From Clostridiales bacterium (GTDB lineage: Bacteria; Bacillota; Clostridia; Lachnospirales; WQUN01), in contig JAITPB010000071.1 of NCBI GenBank assembly GCA_031289625.1, forward strand, positions 1 through 7,465: a stretch of DNA of 7,465 bases, written 5' to 3'. The notes under the pieces are model-generated. The model saw only the letters and a program-made list of their open reading frames with translations. It had not been told where the DNA came from and did not search any database. A program made the translations under genes and the position numbers. The stretch's first letter is position 1. The number at the start of each line of letters is the position of its first letter. Below, piece by piece: positions 1 to 6,102 of this stretch.

Positions 1-120
1 CGCCCACGCCAACAGCGACACCTGACGCCTCGCCTACGCCAACAGCGACACCTGACGCCTCGCCTACGCCAACAGCGACACCCAGCGCTTCGCCTACCCT
101 AATCCCGACAGCCACCCCGA
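1..120 (+). repeat. 30-nt in-frame tandem repeat encoding a Pro/Thr linker
   Basis: The unit is 30 nt. Copies at 1-30 and 31-60 differ at one base, the copy at 61-90 matches for its first 22 nt and then drifts, and 91-120 is a degenerate fourth copy. It encodes the decapeptide PTPTATPDAS, a flexible, probably extracellular linker before the GH18 domain. The array starts at the window edge, so more copies may lie upstream. The copies are contiguous without spacers, so this is not a CRISPR array. Confidence 0.95.
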
Positions 121-1970
121 CGCCTTCTGCGCAAAATGGGCTTCCGACTAATATTGTCATCGGATACTGGGAAAACTGGACGACAGGGCCGAATATAAAA
201 CTTCGGGATGTTGACCGCGGCTGGGATGTAATTAATGTCTCCTTTATGCTGACAGACTCCAGCAACTACAGGGCCACGTTTGCGGCGGACAGTTCGCTGT
301 ATCCGGGGGCAAACGGCAAAGCGGATTTTATAGAAGATATAGCGTACTGCCAGAGCCGGGGACAGAAGGTTCTGATTTCGTTCGGCGGGGAAAGGGGTTA
401 TGGCTTTGCGCTGGAAACCGTGGCCGCGCGTGACGAATTCCTGCGTTCGGCGTCCGCCATTATTGAGGAATATGGCTTTGACGGCTTTGATGTTGACATT
501 GAGGCGCTTCTGCTGAATACGTCGGGCGAAACCTCGATGCACAACCCCACCAAGCCGTTAAACAACAATTTTATCTACGTACTCCATGAATTGGCCAGCC
601 GTTTCGGCCCGGATTTTATCATCTCCATGGCGCCGGAGCATCCCTATGTGCAGGGCGGCGTCATTACTTGGGGCGGATGGGGGAACATATTCGGCGGGTA
701 TCTCCCGCTGCTAGACAATATCCGGGACATTCTGACTTACATACACCCGCAGTATTATAACAACGAAATCAGTTATCCCGGTTTTTCAGGCTACAGCGCC
801 GCCAGCCTTGTAAAGCTTTCCGAAATGCTGATTCAGGGCTTTGACGTTGTCGGCCAGGGACACTTTGACGGTCTGCGTCCCGACCAGGTCGCCATGTGCG
901 TAATACGCAACGGCTCATCAAACGGCGCGCTGCCCATTGCGGAGTACGCGAGCGCGCTGTCGCAGATGCTGCAAAAATATCCAGATTTCAGAGGTATCGC
1001 ATTATGGGCTATTAATGAGGACGCCCTAGCCGGAGGCGGTTTTTTGCCTGCGATGAAGGATGTCATCAGGCAGCAGTATAGTAGCGATGACTCATCCGCG
1101 TATGTCGTCGCCAGTCCGAGCGAATCTTCGAGCCGCCGCAGGCGTAGCCGTACCGTCGTTCCAGAAATTTCCGCGGCATCCGATTCCGGAGTTTCGGTGC
1201 TAGTTGCGGCGTCCGATTCCGGAGCTTCGGCGCCAGCCGCGGCGTCCGGCGACTGGAACGCAGTCGGAAACGCCGGCGTCGAAGCTTCAATATCCCAAAG
1301 CAGCGAAGTGGTTGACAGCGCAGCAGCCGAAGTTTTGAAAAGAGTCAGCGTTTACAACGAGGATTTGATCAAGAAAACTATGGCCATAGACATTAAAGCG
1401 GGCGGGACCTCTGTCTCAAAGCTCACCGTTCCGTTAATGGTCGTCGTGGATGTATCGAATCTACCCATCAGTGAAAAAATGAACTTAACGGGCGTGCGTT
1501 ATGACCCCGGCCTGAAAACCTACAAGCAATTGGGCGGTGAGCTGTCTTCCGATGAAAGCAAGTTTATTTTCCATACCTATGAATCCGGCATACACGGGCT
1601 GGTTATTTCCAATAACTTGACCAAAATAAGCCTTGCGATCGGAAGCAATACTGTTTCCAAAAACAGCGCCGTATCCGCAAATGACGTCGCTCCGTACATT
1701 TCAAGCGACAACAGAACGATGACGCCGCTTCGCGTTATCGCCGAGACGCTGGGCGCGGATGTTTCCTGGACAGACACGACAAAGACAGTTACGATACAGA
1801 AAGGCGCGAAGACACTCAGCTTGACAATTAACCAGCCGCTGCCCGACGGGATGGGCACGGCGGTTATCGTGAACAATCGTACATTTGTACCCATTCGTTA
1901 TATAGCGGAGCAACTGGGGGCTAATGTGGTTTATGATGATGTGGGTAAGACGGTAAAAATTTGGCAGTAA
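3..1970 (+). CDS. Modular GH18 glycosidase (chitinase D-like) with C-terminal stalk domain, 5'-truncated by the window edge
   Basis: The frame is open from the left edge, so the 655 residues seen are a C-terminal part; signal peptide and start lie outside. The ATG at 246 is internal: the GH18 fold already begins at about residue 51 with IVIGYWENW. Order: Pro/Thr/Ala linker (1-45), GH18 (about 51-356), low-complexity linker with an Arg cluster (about 357-440), an unnamed domain (about 443-555), stalk domain (about 562-655). GH18 marks are SFGG (126-129), DGFDVDIE (160-167, with E167 the expected acid/base), MAPE (209-212), QYYNN (250-254) and a strand with W335. These match the chitinase D-like subfamily, so beta-1,4-N-acetylglucosamine hydrolysis outside the cell is likely; chitin versus another glycan is not decidable. 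The stalk is two half-repeats (RTMTPLRVIAETLGA, RTFVPIRYIAEQLGA) and carries no copper-oxidase catalytic part. The stop is TAA at 1968-1970, with no clear terminator after it. GH18 assignment is firm; substrate and location are inferred. Confidence 0.9.
   Translation, partial: PTPTATPDASPTPTATPDASPTPTATPSASPTLIPTATPTPSAQNGLPTNIVIGYWENWTTGPNIKLRDVDRGWDVINVSFMLTDSSNYRATFAADSSLYPGANGKADFIEDIAYCQSRGQKVLISFGGERGYGFALETVAARDEFLRSASAIIEEYGFDGFDVDIEALLLNTSGETSMHNPTKPLNNNFIYVLHELASRFGPDFIISMAPEHPYVQGGVITWGGWGNIFGGYLPLLDNIRDILTYIHPQYYNNEISYPGFSGYSAASLVKLSEMLIQGFDVVGQGHFDGLRPDQVAMCVIRNGSSNGALPIAEYASALSQMLQKYPDFRGIALWAINEDALAGGGFLPAMKDVIRQQYSSDDSSAYVVASPSESSSRRRRSRTVVPEISAASDSGVSVLVAASDSGASAPAAASGDWNAVGNAGVEASISQSSEVVDSAAAEVLKRVSVYNEDLIKKTMAIDIKAGGTSVSKLTVPLMVVVDVSNLPISEKMNLTGVRYDPGLKTYKQLGGELSSDESKFIFHTYESGIHGLVISNNLTKISLAIGSNTVSKNSAVSANDVAPYISSDNRTMTPLRVIAETLGADVSWTDTTKTVTIQKGAKTLSLTINQPLPDGMGTAVIVNNRTFVPIRYIAEQLGANVVYDDVGKTVKIWQ
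1173..1250 (+). repeat. 33-nt in-frame tandem repeat in the second linker of the GH18 protein
   Basis: Two full 33-nt copies (1173-1205 and 1206-1238) and a partial third (from 1239) encode AASDSGVSVLV, AASDSGASAPA and AASGDW. They sit between the GH18 domain and the downstream domains, just after an Arg-rich stretch (RRRRSR, residues 378-383). The unit is unrelated to the 30-nt repeat of the first linker. Confidence 0.85.
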
Positions 1971-2005
1971 AAGAGAGAGGCCAGCAGCCAAAATATCTCC
2001 ATTCC

Positions 2006-2310
2006 GAAAACATTTGATGTGCAATAATGTAAGTTGAGACACGATAAGAGCCATGTTAAATTTTCAACCTTTTATACTCTGGCGCTTAACCTGTTGACAT
2101 TGGTATTAGCGCTCTTTTGCTTATTTCCAAAAACACCTTTAGAAGCCCTGTAAATATATGGGTGCATTTCTTCTGAATGACGCAGTTGACAGGCCCGGCA
2201 TGATGCAGTAGAATATTACCGTTGGGCAGTTTACAGAAAGATCGAATTTTCAAAGTATACTCACGAACATTTAGATTTGCCAGTCGCGGGCGGGCATTCT
2301 TGCTGCCCGT
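2006..2310 (-). pseudogene. Possible eroded C-terminal end of an IS1182-like transposase
   Basis: Read on the minus strand from 2200 downward, one frame gives CRACQLR, then after 15 residues VFGNK (2134-2120), then NRLSARV, one stop (2072-2074) and KVENLTWLL. This resembles the family's C-terminal pattern: a CxxCxxR knuckle, later a VFGxIK motif, then a segment ending near RGLxKVxxEWxL. A second frame just upstream reads PNGNILL, recalling the CPNGKIL piece that precedes the knuckle. The spacing between knuckle and VFG is shorter than in intact elements, and there are a frame change and a stop. I recognise this by eye only, the similarity is patchy, and it may be chance. Confidence 0.25.
2186..2214 (+). 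promoter_or_regulatory. Candidate sigma-A promoter for ispF
   Basis: A perfect -35 hexamer TTGACA (2186-2191) is separated by exactly 17 nt from TAGAAT (2209-2214), one mismatch from the -10 consensus. Transcription would start near 2221 and leave a leader of about 130 nt before the ispF TTG. There is no extended -10 TG. The spacing and quality make this the best promoter candidate seen in the window. Confidence 0.6.
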
Positions 2311-2319
2311 CAAACGGGC
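2290..2319 (+). promoter_or_regulatory. Two mutually exclusive hairpins in the ispF leader
   Basis: CGGGCA (2291-2296) can pair with TGCCCG (2304-2309), extended by a G-U pair at 2290/2310. The same right arm, as GCCCGT (2305-2310), can instead pair with ACGGGC (2314-2319) around a three-base loop. Both cannot form at once. Neither is followed by a U-tract, so neither is a terminator. The second ends about 20 nt before the ispF Shine-Dalgarno. The base pairing is visible, but a regulatory role is inference and a chance palindrome in GC-rich sequence is possible. Confidence 0.35.
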
Positions 2320-2339
2320 TGGTAAAACAAAAGTGAAAT

Positions 2340-2354
2340 GAGGCTTCTGTATTG
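2340..2354 (+). promoter_or_regulatory. Ribosome binding site and TTG start of ispF
   Basis: GAGG at 2340-2343 lies 8 nt before the TTG at 2352. The next in-frame ATG comes well after the family's conserved N-terminal YDxHR motif. The TTG start is therefore required to give a complete IspF. Confidence 0.75.
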
Positions 2355-2837
2355 GGTTACCGCGTGGGCAATGGATATGACGCGCACCGGCTGACGCCCG
2401 GCCGGCCTTTGATTTTAGGCGGCGTCATGATTCCACATTCCAAAGGTTTGCTGGGCCATTCAGACGCGGACGCGCTGACGCACGCCGTCATAGACGCTAT
2501 GCTGGGCGCGGCTGGCCTGGGGGACATCGGGCGTCATTTTCCGGATACGGATGAACAATACAAAGGCGTTTCCAGTTTATTATTATTGCGAAAAACAGCG
2601 GCGCTTATCAGGGAAAAAAAATACAAGCTTGTTAATCTGGACTGCGTCATTGTGGCGCAGAAACCCAAGCTGGTTTTTTATACTGGGCAAATGGAAGAAA
2701 ACATAGCCGCCTGTGTAGGCGCGGCCCCACAATGGGTGAATGTGAAAGCCACCACCGAAGAAGGCATGGGGTTTACTGGGACGGAACAGGGGATAGCCGC
2801 ATGCGCAGTATGCCTGCTGGAAACAATGGAAACTTAA
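2352..2837 (+). CDS. ispF: 2-C-methyl-D-erythritol 2,4-cyclodiphosphate synthase
   Basis: IspF converts 4-diphosphocytidyl-methylerythritol 2-phosphate into the 2,4-cyclodiphosphate with release of CMP, in the MEP pathway to isopentenyl diphosphate; it acts in the cytoplasm as a trimer. The 161-residue product is near the usual 155-160. The start reads GYRVGNGYDAHRL; D10, H12 and H44 correspond to the E. coli metal ligands D8, H10 and H42. LGHSDADALTHA (34-45) and GDIGRHFPDTD are conserved, as is the CDP-binding KATTEEGMGFTG near the C-terminus. Start TTG at 2352, stop TAA at 2835-2837. In many Bacillota ispF follows ispD and is followed by gltX; here ispD is not adjacent (the upstream gene is GH18) and gltX is missing before cysE. 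It seems to have its own promoter and terminator. Confidence 0.96.
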   Translation: MGYRVGNGYDAHRLTPGRPLILGGVMIPHSKGLLGHSDADALTHAVIDAMLGAAGLGDIGRHFPDTDEQYKGVSSLLLLRKTAALIREKKYKLVNLDCVIVAQKPKLVFYTGQMEENIAACVGAAPQWVNVKATTEEGMGFTGTEQGIAACAVCLLETMET

Positions 2838-2847
2838 TGGCGGCGTG

Positions 2848-2878
2848 GCCGTCTCAGAATGCTGAGACGGCTTTTTTT
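2848..2878 (+). terminator. Intrinsic terminator of ispF
   Basis: A perfect 10-bp stem, GCCGTCTCAG (2848-2857) with CTGAGACGGC (2862-2871), closes a four-base AATG loop and is followed by seven T (2872-2878). It begins 11 nt after the ispF stop and ends 47 nt before the cysE start, so it separates ispF from the downstream operon unless read-through occurs. Confidence 0.93.
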
Positions 2879-2924
2879 ATATTTTTATATTTTTGTATTT
2901 TTGTAAAAGAGCGGAGGGGGTTTT

Positions 2925-3575
2925 ATGGGTTTTCGGGAGCAATTGGAAGCCATCAAGAGGCAGGATCCCGCAATCAAATCCAATTTGGAAGTGTTTTTGT
3001 ACCCCAGTTTTTGGGCGATGGGTTTTCACAAGGTGGGACATTGGCTGTACAATCGGAAGCGTTTCTTTTTGGCACGGCTGGTTTCACAGATTGGCCGGGG
3101 TTTGACCGGCATCGAAATCCATCCGGGCGCAAAAATCGGCAAGGGATTTTTTATCGATCACGGTATGGGCGTCGTCATCGGAGAAACATGTGAGATCGGC
3201 GATAATGTTTTGGTTTATCAGGGCGTCACACTGGGCGGTACGGGCAAGGACACCGGCAAAAGACATCCAACCATCGGCAATAACGTGCTGATCGGATCGG
3301 GCGTCAAAGTGCTGGGGCCTTTTAAAGTGGGCGATAACGCGCGCGTCGGCGCGGGTTCCGTGGTGCTGCGGGAAGTCCCGGCCAACGCGACGGTCGTCGG
3401 CATCCCCGCACGGCTGGCGAATGAAAAAAACCGGCAGGAATACGGCCCGCTGGATCAAATTCGCTTTCCAGATCCGATCAGTCAGGAGCTCAACCAATTG
3501 CGGGCGCGTTTACAAGAGATGGAAGACAAGATCCATAGACTGGAAAAAAAGGAGTCTACTGATGAAAATTTATAA
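2925..3575 (+). CDS. cysE: Serine O-acetyltransferase
   Basis: CysE transfers acetyl from acetyl-CoA to L-serine, giving O-acetylserine, the carbon precursor of cysteine. The 216 residues match the short Gram-positive/EpsC form (B. subtilis 217) and lack the long helical N-terminus of E. coli CysE. A helical part with DPA (14-16) precedes a left-handed beta-helix of hexapeptide repeats from about residue 60 to 160 (IHPGAKIGKGFFIDHG, VIGETCEIGDN, GVTLGGTG). H79 aligns with catalytic H158 of E. coli and H114 (KRHPTI) with H193; E64 takes the place of D143, as in the B. subtilis enzyme I recall. The tail (about 185-212) looks like a short charged coiled coil, also present in relatives. GGAGG at 2913-2917 supports ATG 2925. 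The last 14 nt overlap cysS. No T-box leader fits upstream. Confidence 0.96.
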   Translation: MGFREQLEAIKRQDPAIKSNLEVFLYPSFWAMGFHKVGHWLYNRKRFFLARLVSQIGRGLTGIEIHPGAKIGKGFFIDHGMGVVIGETCEIGDNVLVYQGVTLGGTGKDTGKRHPTIGNNVLIGSGVKVLGPFKVGDNARVGAGSVVLREVPANATVVGIPARLANEKNRQEYGPLDQIRFPDPISQELNQLRARLQEMEDKIHRLEKKESTDENL

Positions 3576-4962
3576 CACTATGACGAGAAAGAAAGAAGAA
3601 TTTACGCCCATGGATCCTCACAGCGTCCGCGTGTATGTCTGCGGGCCGACAGTCTATGATTTGCTTCACATCGGCAACGCCAGGCCCATGGTGACTTTTG
3701 ATACGCTGCGCCGTTTTCTGCTGTCTAAAGGGTTAGAAGTCAATTATGTGCAGAACTTTACCGATATTGAGGACAAAATTATCCGCCGGGGATCGGAACT
3801 GGGCCTGACGCCCGGAGAAGTGGCGGAGCGCTATATTCAGGAAGCCAAAACGGACGCAAAGGGCCTCAACTGTCTGGAGCCGACAGCCGCGCCGCGCGTG
3901 ACGCAGGAAATGAACGCCATTATAGAGATGATTCAAACGCTGTTGGATAAAGGATATGCGTACCAGGCGGGCGGCGAGGTTTTTTTCAGCAGCGCTCGGT
4001 TTGAACGCTATGGAAAACTATCCGGCAAAAACCTGGATGATTTGACGGCGGGGGCGCGCGTGGAGATCAACAAAAATAAAAAAGAACCTTTGGACTTTGT
4101 GCTATGGAAGCCCGCCAAACCTGGTGAGCCTCAATGGGAGTCGCCCTGGGGTGCGGGCCGGCCAGGCTGGCATATCGAATGCTCTGTCATGGCCAAAAAA
4201 TACTTGGGCGACACGTTTGACATTCACGCGGGCGGCGAAGATTTGATTTTTCCCCATCATGAAAACGAAATCGCGCAAAGTGAGGCGGCCAATGGCGCGA
4301 CATTCGCGCGCTATTGGATGCATGTGCGCTACATTCAAATCGACGATCAAAAGATGTCAAAATCCCTGGGCAATTTCTTAACGATACGGGAATCCGCCGA
4401 AAAATTTTCTTATGAAGCCATTCGTTTTTTTATTTTGAGCGCGCACTATCGCAGCCCCATCAATTTCAGCGATGAACAATTGAAGGCCGCGCAAAGCGCC
4501 CTGGAGCGGATCCGCAACTGCGCGGGACTTCTGCGCCACGCGGCCCAAAACCATCCCAGCCGGGAATGGCTGCCCGGCGAAAACGAAGCTCTGTCCCAGC
4601 TGAAGAAGCTGCAAAAAGATTTCGAAGAGAAGCTGGAAGATGATCTGAATACAGCCGACGCGATGGCGGCTCTATTTGAGATGGTCAGATACGCCAACAT
4701 TCAAGTGAACGCGGAGGCGTCTCAAAAATGCGCGGAAGTTTTTGGGGAGACAATCCGGCAATGTTGTGATATACTGGGCTTTACGATAGACCGCACACCC
4801 GAAAACAGCGCGGAAGAAATCGAATCGCTCATCGCACGGCGGCGGGAAGCGCGGGAAAACAAAGATTGGACGGCAGCCGATAAACTCCGGGACGAACTGC
4901 GGCGGCGCGGCGTCATTTTGGAAGATCGGAAAGATGGGACGGTGCGGTGGTCTTATCAATGA
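3562..4962 (+). CDS. cysS: Cysteine--tRNA ligase
   Basis: CysS charges tRNA-Cys with cysteine using ATP. I set the start at ATG 3562, not at the in-frame ATG 3421: GGAG at 3551-3554 lies 7 nt upstream, and the product MKIYNTMTRKK then has the family's normal N-terminus and 466 residues, the usual length. Class I signatures are HIGN (36-39) and KMSKS (264-268). The zinc site is complete: C27 in YVCGPTVYD, C207 in HIECSVM, H232 and E236 in FPHHENE, with the same spacing as E. coli C209/H234/E238. The C-terminal part holds the helical DALR-type anticodon region and a final basic segment (REARENKDW, DELRRRG). The start lies inside the end of cysE (14-nt overlap) and the stop TGA overlaps the mrnC ATG, which suggests translational coupling of cysteine synthesis to its charging enzyme. 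Confidence 0.97.
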   Translation: MKIYNTMTRKKEEFTPMDPHSVRVYVCGPTVYDLLHIGNARPMVTFDTLRRFLLSKGLEVNYVQNFTDIEDKIIRRGSELGLTPGEVAERYIQEAKTDAKGLNCLEPTAAPRVTQEMNAIIEMIQTLLDKGYAYQAGGEVFFSSARFERYGKLSGKNLDDLTAGARVEINKNKKEPLDFVLWKPAKPGEPQWESPWGAGRPGWHIECSVMAKKYLGDTFDIHAGGEDLIFPHHENEIAQSEAANGATFARYWMHVRYIQIDDQKMSKSLGNFLTIRESAEKFSYEAIRFFILSAHYRSPINFSDEQLKAAQSALERIRNCAGLLRHAAQNHPSREWLPGENEALSQLKKLQKDFEEKLEDDLNTADAMAALFEMVRYANIQVNAEASQKCAEVFGETIRQCCDILGFTIDRTPENSAEEIESLIARRREARENKDWTAADKLRDELRRRGVILEDRKDGTVRWSYQ

Positions 4963-5342
4963 TGCCGGAAGAATTATCTCCTTTGCCGTTGGCTTATTTG
5001 GGAGACGCCGTTTTTGAGTTGATGGTAAGAGAACTGCTTGTGACGGAAAACGGTCTGCCTGTCGGTGCGTTGCAGCAAAAAGCGCAGGATTACGTGAGCG
5101 CATCCGCGCAGAGCCGCATGTATTGGCGTGTTTGCGAAACGCTGCGCCCGGAAGAGCAGGCCGTGCTGAAACGGGGTCGCAACGCGAAGACAGGAACCAA
5201 GGCGAAACACGCCGCCATGATGGATTATCAGCACGCGACAGGGCTTGAGGCGCTTTTTGGTTATTTGTTTTTAAAGGGCGATTTTGAACGTCTCAAAACC
5301 GTTTTTACGCGTTGCGTCACAAAAGAGGCGGGAGGCTGTTAG
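4959..5342 (+). CDS. mrnC: Mini-ribonuclease III
   Basis: MrnC is an RNase III relative without the dsRNA-binding domain; in B. subtilis it trims the ends of 23S rRNA precursor in the ribosome. The 127 residues form one RNase III catalytic domain: LAYLGDAVFE (11-20, with D16) and ATGLEALFGYLFL (93-105, with E97) are the metal-binding signatures, and RGRNAKTGTKAKHA is the typical middle segment. B. subtilis MrnC is somewhat longer (143). I take ATG 4959, which overlaps the cysS stop as ATGA; ATG 4962 or GTG 4947 are possible and change the product by only a few residues. A GGTGG at 4946-4950 is a weak ribosome binding site, so expression probably depends on coupling to cysS. It is followed after 1 nt by rlmB. 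Confidence 0.94.
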   Translation: MMPEELSPLPLAYLGDAVFELMVRELLVTENGLPVGALQQKAQDYVSASAQSRMYWRVCETLRPEEQAVLKRGRNAKTGTKAKHAAMMDYQHATGLEALFGYLFLKGDFERLKTVFTRCVTKEAGGC

Positions 5343-5343
5343 C

Positions 5344-6102
5344 ATGGAACAAGCCGGGAAACAAACGCTGTTTGGGCGTCAGACTGTGCTGGAAGCGCTG
5401 AACCATGAGAAACCGCTGGATAAAATATTCATCAAAAAAGGGCAGACGGAAGGTGCGCTGAAAGGGATCATCACCAAGGCCAAAGAGCGCGGCGTCGTTG
5501 TCCAGGAAGTGGATAAGGCGCGCTTGGATGAAATGTCCGACGCGGGCAACCATCAGGGCGTGCTGGCCGTTTATCCGGCGCAGGACTATGTGGAAGCCGA
5601 GGCAATTCTCGATCGCGCCAAGGCGAAAGGCGAGGCGCCTTTCGTGCTTTTACTGGACGGGATCATGGATCCGCGCAATTTTGGCGCGATTCTGCGCGTG
5701 GCGGAAGCGGCCGGCGTTCACGGCGTGATCATTCCGAAGCGCGGGGCAGTGGGCCTGACCAGCGTGGTGGCGAAGACGTCTTCCGGCGCGATAGAGCATG
5801 TGCTTGTCAGCCGCGTAACCAATTTAAACGACGCGGCGGATAAATTAAAAAAAGCCGGGCTGTGGATAACCTGCGCGGATTTGGATGGTCAAAATTTATA
5901 TGAAGCGGATTTGGACGGCCCGGTTGCGCTGGTCATCGGTTCCGAAGGCGAGGGCGTCAGCCGCCTGCTGAAAAAGAACGCCGACTTCACCGTGAAAATT
6001 CCTATGTTTGGGCAGGTGCAATCTTTGAACGCGTCTGTCGCGGCGGGAATCATGCTGTACGAGGTAGTTCGCCGGCGTCATCCGCCGGGTGTTTTCCCTT
6101 GA
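5344..6102 (+). CDS. rlmB: 23S rRNA 2'-O-ribose methyltransferase, TrmH/SpoU family (RlmB-like)
   Basis: The protein is a SPOUT-class, SAM-dependent enzyme; RlmB methylates the 2'-OH of G2251 in the P-loop of 23S rRNA. Its 252 residues have an L30e-like substrate-binding part (about 5-80, starting LFGRQTVLEAL) and the knotted catalytic domain (about 98-245). The three SpoU motifs are present: LLDGIMDPRNFGAILR (103-118, with N112), VIGSEGEGVS (197-206, with E201) and SLNASVA (227-233). GGAGG at 5331-5335 lies 8 nt before ATG 5344, so the in-frame ATG at 5284 inside mrnC is rejected. The stop TGA overlaps the TTG of the next gene. In B. subtilis the gene at this place is yacO. The exact target nucleotide is inferred from family and location; paralogues with other targets exist. 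Confidence 0.92.
   Translation: MEQAGKQTLFGRQTVLEALNHEKPLDKIFIKKGQTEGALKGIITKAKERGVVVQEVDKARLDEMSDAGNHQGVLAVYPAQDYVEAEAILDRAKAKGEAPFVLLLDGIMDPRNFGAILRVAEAAGVHGVIIPKRGAVGLTSVVAKTSSGAIEHVLVSRVTNLNDAADKLKKAGLWITCADLDGQNLYEADLDGPVALVIGSEGEGVSRLLKKNADFTVKIPMFGQVQSLNASVAAGIMLYEVVRRRHPPGVFP

Larger units (their letters stand above)
1971..2351. other. 381-nt AT-richer intergenic region upstream of ispF
   Basis: There is no convincing intact gene on either strand. GC is about 40% over 2041-2280, below the flanking genes. I see no intrinsic terminator directly after the GH18 stop. The stretch holds a candidate promoter at 2186-2214, a GC-rich structured leader segment at 2290-2319, the ispF ribosome binding site, and on the minus strand a possible eroded transposase end. 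The 75-codon minus-strand frame at 2086-2313 overlaps that relic and I do not call it a gene. Confidence 0.75.

Noticed and set aside
1..120. CRISPR array from the regular 30-nt repeats
   Set aside because: The units are directly adjacent with no spacers, and they translate in frame as a Pro/Thr linker of the GH18 protein.
246..248. ATG 246 as the start of the GH18 gene
   Set aside because: The frame is open upstream to the window edge and encodes the Thr/Pro linker and the first GH18 strand (IVIGYWENW at 153-179), which the domain needs.
99..542. 147-residue antisense frame under GH18
   Set aside because: It is a shadow of the GH18 reading frame with a basic, low-complexity product and no own signals.
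2094..2122. Second TTGACA at 2094-2099 as a promoter
   Set aside because: At 16-18 nt spacing there is no acceptable -10 hexamer.
2086..2313. 75-residue minus-strand gene in the intergenic gap
   Set aside because: It has no recognisable domain and no good ribosome binding site, and it overlaps the candidate promoter and the possible transposase relic; most likely not a gene.
2838..2924. T-box or other cysteine-responsive leader before cysE
   Set aside because: Only 87 nt separate ispF from cysE, 31 of them a simple terminator. There is no room for specifier and antiterminator elements.
2732..3193. 153-residue plus-strand frame across the ispF end and cysE start
   Set aside because: It runs through the terminator and overlaps two solid genes in another frame; it is a shadow frame.
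3421..3561. ATG 3421 as an N-terminal extension of CysS
   Set aside because: The extra 47 residues lie fully inside cysE and match no CysS family sequence. ATG 3562 has a good ribosome binding site and gives the normal length.
2925..3575. The coiled-coil tail of CysE as a novel fusion
   Set aside because: As I recall, related Gram-positive serine acetyltransferases carry a similar charged helical tail, so it is probably a family feature.
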